A stretch of 64,000 nt of DNA from Algivirga pacifica (GTDB lineage: Bacteria > Bacteroidota > Bacteroidia > Cytophagales > Flammeovirgaceae): positions 1 through 64,000 of the forward strand of contig NZ_BAABJX010000057.1 in the NCBI RefSeq assembly GCF_039543525.1. Reading direction: 5' to 3'. The notes below the pieces were generated by a model, which had not been told where the DNA came from, made no database searches, and was given only the letters and a program-made list of their open reading frames with translations. Shown here one piece after another: positions 17,915 through 27,726 of this stretch; position 1 is the stretch's first letter, and each line of letters starts with the position of its first letter. The position numbers and the translations under genes are program-made.

Positions 17915-17943
17915 AGGTTCTCTTGATATCTTTTGGTCTTCCA

Positions 17944-20937
17944 TTAGAAAGACATTTGTTCCTGCAGTTTATTAACCTCTTTAGTATAAACTTCCTGCAG
18001 CTTGTATTGTTCCTCAGTATCAAGATACTCAAAACTATCGGACAAGGTTTGATCCGCAAATGTCTCCAGACCATTGCGTAGACAAAACTGTATATAAGTC
18101 TTGTTTACTTTATACGATGCTGGCATTCGTTGTAAAGCAGAGTAGATCACCTCGTAAGCTACATCATACGGTTTATTCTTTTCACAAAATGCCAAATAAC
18201 CAATAACCGGATCTACTTCATAAGGAATACCCTTTAAAGCTTCCTGATAGTATTCTTCCGATAATTCCTGATTTCTCGTTTCAAAATAGCGAGCTAAGAA
18301 ATATTGCTTCCACCCTTGTTGATGATAAGGTAGCTCCAAGGCCTCCAAAGCAGACAACATATCCTCTTGTAGTTCCTGATGAGCTTGAACTCTCCATTTC
18401 AATAACTTCCCTTCAGGAGTAGTTCGCAACGTATTAAACTGTTCCAATACCTGGGCAGCCTTAATATAATCTTCTTCCTTCAACGCCTTAAGTACCCATT
18501 CTTCCTGTAGCTCATTCTGAATAGAAGAATCAGTAATCGACTCACATAATGACTGAAATTGCTGTAATGTAAGCTGCTTCATATTCCAATAGGCAAACTT
18601 ATACTTCAAAGGGTCCTCTACGTCACTACTCATATACCCTTCTATTTGTGTCGGGTCGCTCTCCATCACTTGCAACCATCCTTGTACTTCTTCTGTATAA
18701 GCCGGATATAAAGTTTCTACATTGTTTAGCCATATTTTAGCTGAAGAGTATTCTCTTAAAGCAACCTTACTCAATGCTAAAGGCAACACAGCATTCCTGT
18801 TTCCTGCCAAAAAAGATATCTCAAAGAACGAAGAAGCCTTATATACATTCCCATGTTGTAGCATCAGGAGTCCCAATTGATAAGCATAATATCCTCTGTG
18901 GGAAACATTCTTCTCAAACACCTCTTCCCAAAGTGTGACAGCAGTGGCTACTTCTCCTTTCTTCAGATGTACAACTCCCCTTGCAAAACGCAAGAAAGAC
19001 TGATAATTAAAATTATAAGGTTCTAGTGCTTCTACCTGAGTGAGAAGAGTTGTATCTACAGCTGCTTCTTGATTCAATAAATAATTATAGGTATAACAAA
19101 GGTTGTCCGTTGACAATATACTATCCTTAAGTACTTCCTTTTTAAAGCTGTCAGTTGATTTAACCCCTGCTCTGGTCAAATAAGATAGGTTATTAGCTAT
19201 TTCCGCTACAGCGCCTCCTTTCTTTAATTGCACTTCTTCTCCAGAAGGCTTTTCAGCAATAAGTGCCATATAATTTTGAGTAGCTAATGGACTCCCTATC
19301 TCTTTCCCTTTTTCCAGATAAAGAAACGCAGAATCTCTTTGCCCCATATTCTGATAAGTCATTCCCAGATTATTATACAATAATGCATTATCAGGATGAC
19401 GCTCTAATCCTTTCTCTAGTACCATAATGGCATCTAATCCTCTCTCTTGTTGCTGATAATAATTTGCTAATCCAATATACCCTTGAGGCAAGTTCTCACG
19501 CTCCATAGACTCTTTTAAGAACAATACACGCTCATTCGCCTTATTAGGACCACTTGCTAAGAATGCTCTGCTATAATCTATTCTAGCGCTTGGTCGATAA
19601 ACTTCTGCTATCCCATATAGCTGTTCCGCTAACGTTTGATCATTGTTTAAATAGCTAGCATCTGCCTGAGCAATATAATAAGCCGAAAGAGTCTGTTTAT
19701 AATTGGGAAATCCAGTCATTATCGAAAAAATAAAAACTAAAAATACTCCTAGTCCCCAACCAATCCAGTTCTCATCTGTACTTCCTTTATACAAAAATTG
19801 AAAAACAGGGATATTAGAAGATAGTTCTTTATAGAAAACCGTTACGAGGTATACCAAAAAGGCTGCGCCCATTCCCAAATAAATAATGCTCATTACTCCT
19901 TCATAAGCAATGATCAAAGGCTGATTAAACATAATCAAGGCAAACGCCATACTCCCACTGGCGATAATCCCCATACCAGTATATAACCAAAGAATTACTC
20001 GTTCTTCTCCTATTGCCTTTTGATACATCACATATTGCTGACGAATTAACCAAAACCCTAGCCCTGTGGATATAATAAACAAGACAAAGGGCGACAAGTA
20101 CATAATCCCTAAGTCTACCTGATAATAATGATGCAAAAACCCATAAACCAAATTCAACAGGTAGATCCCCATAAAACCGTAAAGGTGCTTTATGGTTTGT
20201 CTTCCTCCTTCCAGTACCGTATCCCCTGCCACCAGATAAAGAATCCCAACAGGAATAATTTGGGCACTAAACAATACGAAAAAAGCAGTTAACACCACTG
20301 GAACTGCAACTCCTTCACTCAATAAAGTCACCAAAGGATTCACTAATACCGAATGGTCCAATAGCCAATAAACAAAAGCACTGATTGCTACTATAAACGA
20401 TAAGAATCGCCATAAGGAAGGTACTGGAAATACAAAGCGGTAACTTGCTGTCAATCCTAAAGTGATCAATAATACCATCACTAAAGGTAGCTTAGTGTGT
20501 ATATCTGTAAATACCTGATGTACTTCCAGTCTCAAACTTGCAAAGAGAAAAAATACTACCCCTAAGCCAATATAAAACCATATTCCCCTCATATGAGAAA
20601 GTGCAGTAAGCACCATACTCACCCCTAATAGCAAAAAAAGTCCATAATAAGGGTAATAGGTGGACGTCAAGTCCAAGAGTGTCGTATCATACTGACTATT
20701 CAATGTATATACATTCCCGATACTCTTGAAGCTACTGAGCAAATAATCCACTTCAAATAACACTGTAGGAAGTGCTTTCAAATCACTTTGCTCCAATAAA
20801 GGAATGGTCGTACTCTCTGTATTCCAAAAAGAATAAAGAAAGAAAGACAGTGCCAAGAGCACACCTGCCCCACCTATTCCCAAAAGTACTTTGTCTACAG
20901 ACTTCCAGCCTGTCCAATAAAAAAAGTTACGCATCAT
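17944..20937 (-). CDS. Large polytopic membrane protein with TPR-rich C-terminal half
   Basis: About 997 aa, starting at ATG 20937 or 20934. The first ~400 residues hold about eleven to twelve hydrophobic helices (GIGGAGVLLALSFFLYSFW, YGLFLLLGVSMVLTALSHM, MVLLITLGLTASYRFVFPV and others). The rest is a soluble TPR solenoid (LYGIAEVYRPSARIDYSRA, GLERHPDNALLYNNLGMTYQ, YLEKGKEIGSPLATQNYMA). The layout recalls O-antigen-ligase/Wzy-like or mycofactocin-type TM-TPR proteins, but no ligase motif is recognisable, so function is unknown. Its stop overlaps the upstream in-frame ATG of the adenosyltransferase gene. Confidence 0.75.
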   Translation of the reverse strand: MMRNFFYWTGWKSVDKVLLGIGGAGVLLALSFFLYSFWNTESTTIPLLEQSDLKALPTVLFEVDYLLSSFKSIGNVYTLNSQYDTTLLDLTSTYYPYYGLFLLLGVSMVLTALSHMRGIWFYIGLGVVFFLFASLRLEVHQVFTDIHTKLPLVMVLLITLGLTASYRFVFPVPSLWRFLSFIVAISAFVYWLLDHSVLVNPLVTLLSEGVAVPVVLTAFFVLFSAQIIPVGILYLVAGDTVLEGGRQTIKHLYGFMGIYLLNLVYGFLHHYYQVDLGIMYLSPFVLFIISTGLGFWLIRQQYVMYQKAIGEERVILWLYTGMGIIASGSMAFALIMFNQPLIIAYEGVMSIIYLGMGAAFLVYLVTVFYKELSSNIPVFQFLYKGSTDENWIGWGLGVFLVFIFSIMTGFPNYKQTLSAYYIAQADASYLNNDQTLAEQLYGIAEVYRPSARIDYSRAFLASGPNKANERVLFLKESMERENLPQGYIGLANYYQQQERGLDAIMVLEKGLERHPDNALLYNNLGMTYQNMGQRDSAFLYLEKGKEIGSPLATQNYMALIAEKPSGEEVQLKKGGAVAEIANNLSYLTRAGVKSTDSFKKEVLKDSILSTDNLCYTYNYLLNQEAAVDTTLLTQVEALEPYNFNYQSFLRFARGVVHLKKGEVATAVTLWEEVFEKNVSHRGYYAYQLGLLMLQHGNVYKASSFFEISFLAGNRNAVLPLALSKVALREYSSAKIWLNNVETLYPAYTEEVQGWLQVMESDPTQIEGYMSSDVEDPLKYKFAYWNMKQLTLQQFQSLCESITDSSIQNELQEEWVLKALKEEDYIKAAQVLEQFNTLRTTPEGKLLKWRVQAHQELQEDMLSALEALELPYHQQGWKQYFLARYFETRNQELSEEYYQEALKGIPYEVDPVIGYLAFCEKNKPYDVAYEVIYSALQRMPASYKVNKTYIQFCLRNGLETFADQTLSDSFEYLDTEEQYKLQEVYTKEVNKLQEQMSF

Positions 20938-21032
20938 CACTTCTACCTATATCATAAAAAATGTGGATTGTAAGTTTAGCTATCCAAAAATACGTATTGA
21001 AGAGAAGAACCAATAATTAAAGTCAATAAAAA

Positions 21033-21056
21033 AAGGGAAGCCGGATGGCTTCCCTT
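21033..21056 (-). terminator. Terminator of clpC
   Basis: A perfect 10-bp stem AAGGGAAGCC/GGCTTCCCTT with a GGAT loop. On the minus strand it is followed by seven T. It lies 27 bp after the clpC stop. Confidence 0.88.
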
Positions 21057-21083
21057 ATATTTATAGCATTACTATATTCTAAT

Positions 21084-23618
21084 TTATTCTGCTTTCTCAG
21101 GCTTTTTAGACTTGATAGAGATAGATACTTCCTCTCCTTCTCCTTTATAGTCTGCCAGGATCACATCACCTTCACTGATTTCTCCTTTCAACAACTCTTC
21201 TGCAATTGGATCTTCCAAGTATTTCTGAATAGCTCTATTCAGTGGTCTTGCACCATACTGTGGATCGTACCCTTTTTCTGCTAAGAAGTCTTTTGCTGCA
21301 GTAGTCAACTCGATGTCATAACCAAGTCCTTTCAATCTGCTAAACAACTTCATCAAGGAGATTTCGATGATCTTATGTAAATGCTCTCTTTCTAGAGAAT
21401 TGAAGACAATCACATCATCCAAACGGTTCAAAAACTCTGGAGAGAACGCTTTTTTCAGGGCTCCCTGAATCGTACTCTTCATTGCTTCATCTTGTCCCGC
21501 TACTTTTGCTTGTGTGCTAAAGCCTATTCCAGAACCAAAATCTTTTAGATCTCTCACCCCAATATTAGAAGTCATAATAATGATGGTGTTTCTGAAATCT
21601 ACTCTTCGACCCAGACCGTCCGTTAGGATACCATCATCCAACACTTGTAATAGTAGGTTGAACACATCTGGGTGTGCTTTCTCAATCTCATCCAATAAGA
21701 CCACACTATATGGCTTACGTCTGATTTTTTCGGTTAGCTGTCCACCTTCTTCATACCCTACATATCCCGGAGGCGCTCCTACCAATCGAGATACGGAGAA
21801 TTTTTCCATATACTCACTCATATCTATTCGCACCAAGGAATCTTCTTTATCAAACAGATATGTCGCCAACACTTTTGCCAACTCTGTCTTACCTACCCCT
21901 GTTGGTCCAAGGAAGATAAACGAACCAATTGGCTTCTTAGGGTCTTTCAAACCTACACGAGTACGTTGAATCGCTTTGGTCAATTTCTTGATCGCTTCAT
22001 CTTGACCAATAACTTTACCCATCAACTCTGTACCCATTGTCAATAGTTTTTCACCCTCATTCTGAGCAACCCTATTCACTGGAATCCCTGTCATCATTGC
22101 AATTACTGCAGCTACATCCTCTTCATTAACAGGATAAACCTTTTCATTGCTTTCTTTTTCCCAACGAACCTTAGCTTCGTCCAACTGGTCTAAAAGTTTC
22201 TTTTCTGTATCTCTTAGACGAGCAGCCTCTTCATATTTCTGGCTCTTAACAACCTTGTTTTTCTCCAGTTTAATATTCTCTATCTGCTCTTCCAGTTTCA
22301 CAATATCATCTGGTACATGAATATTATTAATATGTACCCTCGCTCCTGCCTCATCCAGTACATCAATGGCTTTATCTGGCAAGAAACGATCACTGATATA
22401 TCTATCTGACAATTTCACACAAGCATCTAAAGCTTCGTCATCAAACTTCACGTGATGATGCTCCTCGTACTTGCTCTTGATGTTCTCCAAGATCTCCATC
22501 GTTTCCTCAGGAGTAGTGGCATCTACCATTACCATTTGGAAGCGTCGAGCCAGAGCTCCATCTTTCTCTATATACTGTCTATATTCATCTAATGTTGTTG
22601 CACCAATACATTGTATATCGCCTCTGGCAAGCGCTGGTTTAAACATATTGGAAGCATCCAAAGATCCAGAAGCACCTCCAGCTCCCACAATCGTATGGAT
22701 CTCATCAATGAACAGAATAACCTCCGGTGCTTTTTCCAGCTCGTTCATAACGGCTTTCATTCGCTCCTCAAACTGTCCTCTATATTTAGTACCTGCTACC
22801 AAAGAAGCTAAATCCAACGTTACTACTCGTTTATTGAACAGTACTCTGGATACTTTCTTTTGTACGATACGAAGTGCCAAACCCTCAGCAATTGCCGTTT
22901 TACCTACCCCTGGTTCACCAATCAAGATAGGGTTATTCTTTTTACGGCGGCTCAAGATTTGTGCTACTCTTTCAATTTCATTCTCTCTACCCACGATAGG
23001 GTCTAACTTTCCGTCCTCTGCATATTTGGTAAGGTCTCTACCAAAGTTATCCAACACAGGTGTTTTGGACTTTTCGTTACCTCGGGCAGAAGAAGCCTCT
23101 CCTCTAGATGCTCCACTTCCTGAACCAAATCCACCTTTTCCTGGCTCATCGTCATCCGTACTAGAAGAGCTCATTGGATTATCTGCGTGATACTCCAACA
23201 ATTCTTTTACCACATCATAATTTACATCAAATTTGTGTAGAATTTGAGTCGCTAAGTTATCGTCATCCCTAAGGATTGAAAGTAATAGGTGTTCTGTACC
23301 GATAAGGCTAGCTTTAAATATCTTAGCCTCCAGGTAAGTGATCTTTAATGTTTTCTCTGATTGTCTTGTTAATGGGATATTTGCTAAGTTTTTCACATTA
23401 TGACTGGCAGTGCCTCTAGTAGCCTGCTCAATGGCCTGACGAAGATTTCCTAAATCCACGCCTAACTTTTTAAGTAAAGAAATGGCAATACCTTCTCCTT
23501 CTCTGATCATACCCAAAAGCAAGTGCTCCGTTCCGATATAATCATGTCCCAAGCGCAAGGCCTCCTCTCTACTCAGTGAAATTACTTCCTTAACCCTATT
23601 TGAAAATTTAGCTTCCAT
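21084..23618 (-). CDS. clpC: ClpC-type ATP-dependent protease ATPase subunit
   Basis: Hsp100 unfoldase of 844 aa that feeds substrates to ClpP. The N domain (two Clp_N repeats, about 1-145) begins FSNRVKEVISLSREEALRLG. D1 carries GEPGVGKT and the Walker B FIDEIHTIVGAGG. A UVR-type coiled segment (EQIENIKLEKNKVVKSQKYE) identifies ClpC rather than ClpA or ClpB. D2 carries GPTGVGKT and LLDEIEKAHPDVF. A Gly/Ser-rich linker follows the N domain. The first in-frame ATG matches the family start. It is monocistronic, with its own terminator. No clpP or McsAB lies nearby. Confidence 0.97.
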   Translation of the reverse strand: MEAKFSNRVKEVISLSREEALRLGHDYIGTEHLLLGMIREGEGIAISLLKKLGVDLGNLRQAIEQATRGTASHNVKNLANIPLTRQSEKTLKITYLEAKIFKASLIGTEHLLLSILRDDDNLATQILHKFDVNYDVVKELLEYHADNPMSSSSTDDDEPGKGGFGSGSGASRGEASSARGNEKSKTPVLDNFGRDLTKYAEDGKLDPIVGRENEIERVAQILSRRKKNNPILIGEPGVGKTAIAEGLALRIVQKKVSRVLFNKRVVTLDLASLVAGTKYRGQFEERMKAVMNELEKAPEVILFIDEIHTIVGAGGASGSLDASNMFKPALARGDIQCIGATTLDEYRQYIEKDGALARRFQMVMVDATTPEETMEILENIKSKYEEHHHVKFDDEALDACVKLSDRYISDRFLPDKAIDVLDEAGARVHINNIHVPDDIVKLEEQIENIKLEKNKVVKSQKYEEAARLRDTEKKLLDQLDEAKVRWEKESNEKVYPVNEEDVAAVIAMMTGIPVNRVAQNEGEKLLTMGTELMGKVIGQDEAIKKLTKAIQRTRVGLKDPKKPIGSFIFLGPTGVGKTELAKVLATYLFDKEDSLVRIDMSEYMEKFSVSRLVGAPPGYVGYEEGGQLTEKIRRKPYSVVLLDEIEKAHPDVFNLLLQVLDDGILTDGLGRRVDFRNTIIIMTSNIGVRDLKDFGSGIGFSTQAKVAGQDEAMKSTIQGALKKAFSPEFLNRLDDVIVFNSLEREHLHKIIEISLMKLFSRLKGLGYDIELTTAAKDFLAEKGYDPQYGARPLNRAIQKYLEDPIAEELLKGEISEGDVILADYKGEGEEVSISIKSKKPEKAE

Positions 23619-23812
23619 GGCCGTGGGTTTATATATGTATATTTAATTTGATTTCCTTATACTAAACGTAGGTTATGAAATAAAGCAATACATTTTGATT
23701 TAACAAAATGATATACCCTAAATGTTATTTATTGTATAATTTTTTCATAGTCTACATTAAAACACACATTGAGATTAACAAAAGGACGAAATATTCTCCT
23801 ATAATAGCCTTA

Positions 23813-24436
23813 TTAAGGAAGTAAAGAAGTATACTGTTTTTCCAATATTCCCTTACTAGCCGGCCCCTCACAAAATAGGAGATCCAAGATACTTAAGTTA
23901 GGAAGAAACTGTTCTCCAAACACTTGAATATAAGGTTGTAAATTTGTGATATGGTGTTCTCCTTTTGCATCTACCTTAGTTCTTAAATCAACAAAGTTCT
24001 CAGCATAATTGTTTTCATAACCCTCCGTATAATGTATACGGCATTTCACTCCCAAGAGTTGACAAAGAAGTCCTAGAATTTCCTTATTTAATTCAAAAAG
24101 AGAGGTATGCCCTTTTAGAAGTACCTGTTGAATCTGACGGTCATAAAACTCAAAAAAAGGCGCCCTTCGATAAGCAGACTCTATCGCTCGCCAATGTTTC
24201 TTAGCCCAATTAACTTTCTGATCCAGTTCCATTACCTGTATAGGCAAGCCCTTATTGGCATATTTTACAGGTACTGTTAGTCGTTCTACTTGATTCGAAG
24301 CCAAAATAAAACATCGATTGCGGTAACTTTGTTTCTGAAAATGTTCGTGTGCCTCTATCCAAACCTCATCAGCATGAGCTAAAATAATAAAGTATTCTAT
24401 AGAGGGCATATAATGTAAATCCAGAATAACTTTCAT
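23813..24436 (-). CDS. WbqC-family protein
   Basis: A 207-aa protein of the WbqC family (PF08889), a group found in O-antigen and lipid-modification loci with an unsettled biochemical role. The family N-terminus is recognisable (MKVILDLHYMPSIEYFIILA, then the basic QSYRNRCFILASNQVERLTV), as is the VNWAKKHWRAIESAYRRAPF segment. It lies downstream of trmB on the same strand, with a hairpin of GGATGAA-type units in the 113-bp gap. It is probably soluble and may act in glycan or amino-sugar metabolism. Confidence 0.82.
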   Translation of the reverse strand: MKVILDLHYMPSIEYFIILAHADEVWIEAHEHFQKQSYRNRCFILASNQVERLTVPVKYANKGLPIQVMELDQKVNWAKKHWRAIESAYRRAPFFEFYDRQIQQVLLKGHTSLFELNKEILGLLCQLLGVKCRIHYTEGYENNYAENFVDLRTKVDAKGEHHITNLQPYIQVFGEQFLPNLSILDLLFCEGPASKGILEKQYTSLLP

Positions 24437-24478
24437 ACGTAATATCTTTTGAGCCTGTTTGTTATTAATTCTTTACAG

Positions 24479-24527
24479 AAGAAGGATGAAGGTTTAAGAA
24501 ATCACTCTTTCTTCCTTCATCCTTCTT
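24479..24527. repeat. Hairpin of GGATGAA-type heptamers
   Basis: Perfect 14-bp arms AAGAAGGATGAAGG (24479-24492) and its complement (24514-24527) with a 21-nt loop. The unit is shared with the tandem array at 3261, showing one repeat family at distant sites. Confidence 0.88.
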
Positions 24528-24549
24528 GTTCTAAGGTTTTTATTATCTT

Positions 24550-25272
24550 TTACAAGTGGCCTCCATCTACTTGCTCTCCATATACTTTTTCCTTTTCTTC
24601 CTCTTCTGTCAAAGGCTTGTCAAAACGGAAACGCATATAATGGATCATATGTCCTTCTGCCGTAAACTTTCGCTCATAACGCGTCGTAATTCCAAAATGC
24701 TCTTCCAACAAATCTGACTCATACAAATCAAAAGTTAAATCTTCAATAAACAGACGCTCTCTTACGGCTGTCTCTACTGAATACTCAAACAAAGGTTTGC
24801 TATCCGTCTTAAAACGCATCAAACCTCCCTCTTCTAGTAGATTTTTATAAATATTCAAGAAACGAGGATGTGTTAGCCTTCTCTTGGCGTCACGATCCTT
24901 CGGACGAGGATCTGGGTGTACAATCCAAATTTCACTTATTTCGTTGGAGGCAAAGTATTGTTCCAGATTTTGGATATGACATCTCAAGAAAGCTACATTA
25001 GTAAGTCCTTCTTTTTCGGCTACATTACTCCCATACCATAGTCTATCCCCTTTCAAGTCCACACCAATAAAGTTTTTGTCTGGGTGGTGTGCTGCTAGCC
25101 CTGTAGTATATTCACCTCTACCACAAGCCAATTCTAACACGATAGGGTTGTCGTTCTTGAAGTGCTCTTTCTTCCAGTTTCCTTTGCAGTTTTCATAAAA
25201 TGCTTTTCCTGGTTGTACTACGTTATACCGCTCCTCGTTCTCGGCAAACTTCTTCAACTTTTTTCTGGACAT
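24550..25272 (-). CDS. trmB: tRNA (guanine-N7)-methyltransferase
   Basis: A 240-aa SAM-dependent enzyme that methylates G46 of tRNA. The glycine-rich SAM motif ELACGRGEYTTGLA and the family motif VHPDPRPKDRDAKRRLTHPR are clear, followed by TRYERKF near the end. The length is normal. The ATG at 25272 matches the N-terminal KLKKFAENE extension seen in Bacteroidota members. Expression should start in the 425-bp spacer upstream. Confidence 0.94.
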   Translation of the reverse strand: MSRKKLKKFAENEERYNVVQPGKAFYENCKGNWKKEHFKNDNPIVLELACGRGEYTTGLAAHHPDKNFIGVDLKGDRLWYGSNVAEKEGLTNVAFLRCHIQNLEQYFASNEISEIWIVHPDPRPKDRDAKRRLTHPRFLNIYKNLLEEGGLMRFKTDSKPLFEYSVETAVRERLFIEDLTFDLYESDLLEEHFGITTRYERKFTAEGHMIHYMRFRFDKPLTEEEEKEKVYGEQVDGGHL

Positions 25273-25697
25273 TACTTTTCCTCTTTTTATTAATGAAGCT
25301 CCATGAGCCCCTATTTAAATGTTATAAATTAAATCAGACGATTACCTCTCTTAATACAATCCATCTTCCTTATAGGCTTATTTCAGGTAACACCCTGTAA
25401 ATAAACACCTCTTTGAAGCATTAACCAATATCTTTATCCTTGATCAATAAGCAATATTGACGATTGCGTCTGCAAAATTACAAAAAATGTCTTTGCTTAT
25501 GTATATTTGAATTTCACAATAAGTTTTATCAAAATTCCTATATTGTATTCAGGAATCATTTTTTCACAACCCCAAGTTCTTTTTGTCTGTTTAGAAGCTG
25601 ACACAAACTATACATCAAGTGCAAAATACTTGGGAATAACGCTAAACAAAACCGGTACAGCTTTGTCCATGGTAAGCTGACCTCATTATAAGGAATC
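25273..25697. other. 425-bp divergent intergenic region
   Basis: No gene is seen. It separates trmB (minus) from a ParA-type gene (plus). TATATTTG at 25502-25509 (plus) and TAATTTTG at about 25474-25481 (minus) fit the -7 consensus TAnnTTTG, but neither has a convincing -33 element at the expected distance. The segment is AT-rich and free of the heptamer repeats that mark convergent junctions. Confidence 0.55.
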
Positions 25698-26363
25698 ATG
25701 GCTAAGGTTATTTCATTTGCAACTCAGAAAGGAGGCGTAGGTAAAAGTACGCTATTAATGCTTACTGCCTCGGCATTACACAATCGCACCGACAAGAAAG
25801 TGTTGGTCATTGACTGTGATCCTCAAAAATCCGTAAAAGATATTTACAATCATGAAAAAGGAAATGAGGAGTCCTACGATGTCATTGCCTTTAATTGGAA
25901 ACAGCCAAAGCCAGAAGTCAACTTTGACAAAACGCTAGCGCTTGCTGAAAAAAAATATGATGTAATCTTTTTAGATGTCCCAGGCCGTATTGAAGGAAAA
26001 GAAATTTACTTCAGTATTCTCGTCTCTGACATTGTAGTCGTGCCTATCGTAGCCAGTGTGCTCGATATTAAAGCTACCGTTAACTTCCTAAAGACATTAC
26101 CTCGCATCAAAAAACTTAAAGAGGAGCAAGGGTATAGCTTTAAGGTTTACGGTATTGTCAACAAAAAAGACCAAACCGTAGAGCATATGCGCTTAAAGGA
26201 AATGGCTGGTATTGGAGATATGGAATTCTTCTATTCGCCTATTTCTAATTTGGTAAGATATAAAAGGGGTATTTCTACCGTATACGATATCACAGATCCT
26301 AAACTAAAGGATGACGAGTTTAACCGTTATTTTGATGAGTTTTTGACGAAGTGCGTGCTTTAG
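25698..26363 (+). CDS. Orphan ParA/MinD-type ATPase
   Basis: A 221-aa deviant-Walker ATPase. KGGVGKST (residues 11-18) with a leading lysine and VIDCDPQKS (37-45) place it in the ParA/CbiA group; FLDVPG near residue 95 is the switch II region. A short C-terminal half without membrane-targeting helix argues against MinD. There is no parB gene or clustered parS-like repeat next to it, so a chromosome partition role is unlikely. It may position a protein cargo, or be of plasmid or integrative-element origin. Its stop is 18 bp from the start of a TTATCG-type hairpin. Confidence 0.82.
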   Translation: MAKVISFATQKGGVGKSTLLMLTASALHNRTDKKVLVIDCDPQKSVKDIYNHEKGNEESYDVIAFNWKQPKPEVNFDKTLALAEKKYDVIFLDVPGRIEGKEIYFSILVSDIVVVPIVASVLDIKATVNFLKTLPRIKKLKEEQGYSFKVYGIVNKKDQTVEHMRLKEMAGIGDMEFFYSPISNLVRYKRGISTVYDITDPKLKDDEFNRYFDEFLTKCVL

Positions 26364-26370
26364 TTTTACC

Positions 26371-26427
26371 GTTTATTGCTTATCGCTTATCGTTTATTAT
26401 ATAAATCTTAAACGATAAGCGATAAAC
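26371..26427. repeat. TTATCGC-type heptamer hairpin in convergent junction
   Basis: Perfect 16-bp arms (26381-26396 and 26409-26424) built from GTTTATT, GCTTATC and GCTTATC units. It is the same family as the 7658 and 38384 hairpins. It fills most of the 75-bp gap and may terminate transcription from both sides. Confidence 0.88.
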
Positions 26428-26438
26428 CAAAGCCCCCC

Positions 26439-27377
26439 TTATATCTCCTCTAACAACGCCTTAATTTTACGAACTAGCACCTCATTTATCCTCTCATAAG
26501 ACTCATAAGTCCATCCCCCTACATGTGGTGTAAACAATATATTTTCCTGTTGTATCATCCAGTCAAATACTTCTTTTTGCTCTTCGGTTAATGTATGTAA
26601 CTTTTCATTTTCCAGTACATCCAAACCGGCTCCTCTTAATTTTCCTGACTGCAAGCCCCACTGTACAGTCTTTAAGGACATAATCTCTCCCCTCCCCAGA
26701 TTCAATAAAAACAACGGCTTATGAAAACCATCCAAATAAGACTGACTTACCAAAAAGCGATTCGCTTCATTCAACGGAATGTGAAAACTTAATACATCTG
26801 CATCCCGCTGTAAGGTCTTAAAGTTTACCTCTTCAGCATATTGATCACCATACCCTGTCTTTCCATTATCATAAGCAATCACCTTGCAACCGAAGCCTGT
26901 TAACCTTTGGGCAAAGGCCTGTCCCATATTGCCATACCCTACAATTCCTACTGTGAGGTTACCTAACTCATACCCTCTATTTTCTTCTCTTCTCCATTGA
27001 TAGTTTCTCACCTCCTTATCTGCTTGATGCAACTTATTCAATAAGGACAGTAGCATTCCTATCGTATGTTCTCCAACAGCATCCATATTTCCCTCGGGAG
27101 CATTAATCAAGGTAATCTTACGCTGCTCTAAATATTCCTCATCAATCTCATCTACTCCTGCTCCGGCACGAGCGACAAACTTTAAGTGAGGTGCCTTATC
27201 CAATAAATCCACCTTAACCTTCATCTTACTTCTAAGAATCAGTCCCTCGTATTCTGGTATATGTTGATGTACCTCTTCAGCAGTAATATTAGGCATATAT
27301 GTGGGTTGCACTCCTATACTCTCCAATCGAGGAATAATGGAATCGTGCATTTGATCTATAATCAATACTTTTCTCAT
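26439..27377 (-). CDS. D-2-hydroxyacid dehydrogenase (phosphoglycerate dehydrogenase-like)
   Basis: A 312-aa NAD-dependent dehydrogenase. The nucleotide-binding motif GIVGYGNMG lies at about residue 143. The catalytic Arg is in LLNLGRGEI, the Glu in LDVLENEKL, and the His in TPHVGGWTYES. The N-terminal KFVARAGAGVDEID segment is typical of SerA-like enzymes. There is no ACT domain, so if it makes 3-phosphohydroxypyruvate it is the short form. No other serine-pathway genes lie nearby, so substrate is not certain. Confidence 0.88.
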   Translation of the reverse strand: MRKVLIIDQMHDSIIPRLESIGVQPTYMPNITAEEVHQHIPEYEGLILRSKMKVKVDLLDKAPHLKFVARAGAGVDEIDEEYLEQRKITLINAPEGNMDAVGEHTIGMLLSLLNKLHQADKEVRNYQWRREENRGYELGNLTVGIVGYGNMGQAFAQRLTGFGCKVIAYDNGKTGYGDQYAEEVNFKTLQRDADVLSFHIPLNEANRFLVSQSYLDGFHKPLFLLNLGRGEIMSLKTVQWGLQSGKLRGAGLDVLENEKLHTLTEEQKEVFDWMIQQENILFTPHVGGWTYESYERINEVLVRKIKALLEEI

Positions 27378-27726
27378 GTGACTCCTTGGTTATTATATCT
27401 TGTAATTTTCTATGATCTTACAATATACAAAGACTCCCCTAGCTCTCTGCTGACCCTGCGCATATTTTCCTATAAACAAAAAAGCATGAACCCATATTTA
27501 AGGACTCATGCTTTTTTGTTGATGAAGTTTAATTGAGCTTCGCTCGTTCGTTCATAATGTTTAGTTGAATCCATTACATGGCGTCTCGAATTTCAATACT
27601 TCGTATTGAGTTGAACTGTTGATTTATCGTATATGTACTCCACTCATACAATTTATCAACTCGAATCAACGAGTGAAGTTCAATTAAACAGAGTTTCTAC
27701 TAAACAATATGAACAAAAATGTTCAA
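27378..27726. repeat. Spacer with terminator and degenerate GAGCTTCGCTC repeat
   Basis: No gene is seen. After the terminator (27478-27517), GAGCTTCGCTC occurs at 27535-27545. A degenerate partner (GAGTGAAGTTCAATTAAAC, about 27671) can pair with it and its flank across about 140 bp. TTCATAATGTTTAG and CTAAACAATATGAA are complementary outer blocks. Confidence 0.75.
27478..27517 (-). terminator. Terminator downstream of ftsY
   Basis: Stem AAAAAAGCATGA/TCATGCTTTTTT with a 16-nt loop. T runs occur on both strands, so it could act in both directions. Confidence 0.75.

Noticed and set aside
22471..23190. 239-codon plus-strand frame opposite clpC
   Set aside because: It lies entirely antisense to a strongly conserved clpC segment, and its composition is that of an antisense frame.
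25698..26363. Plasmid or phage partition locus
   Set aside because: Only a ParA-type gene is present. There is no parB, replication gene, integrase or attachment-site repeat.
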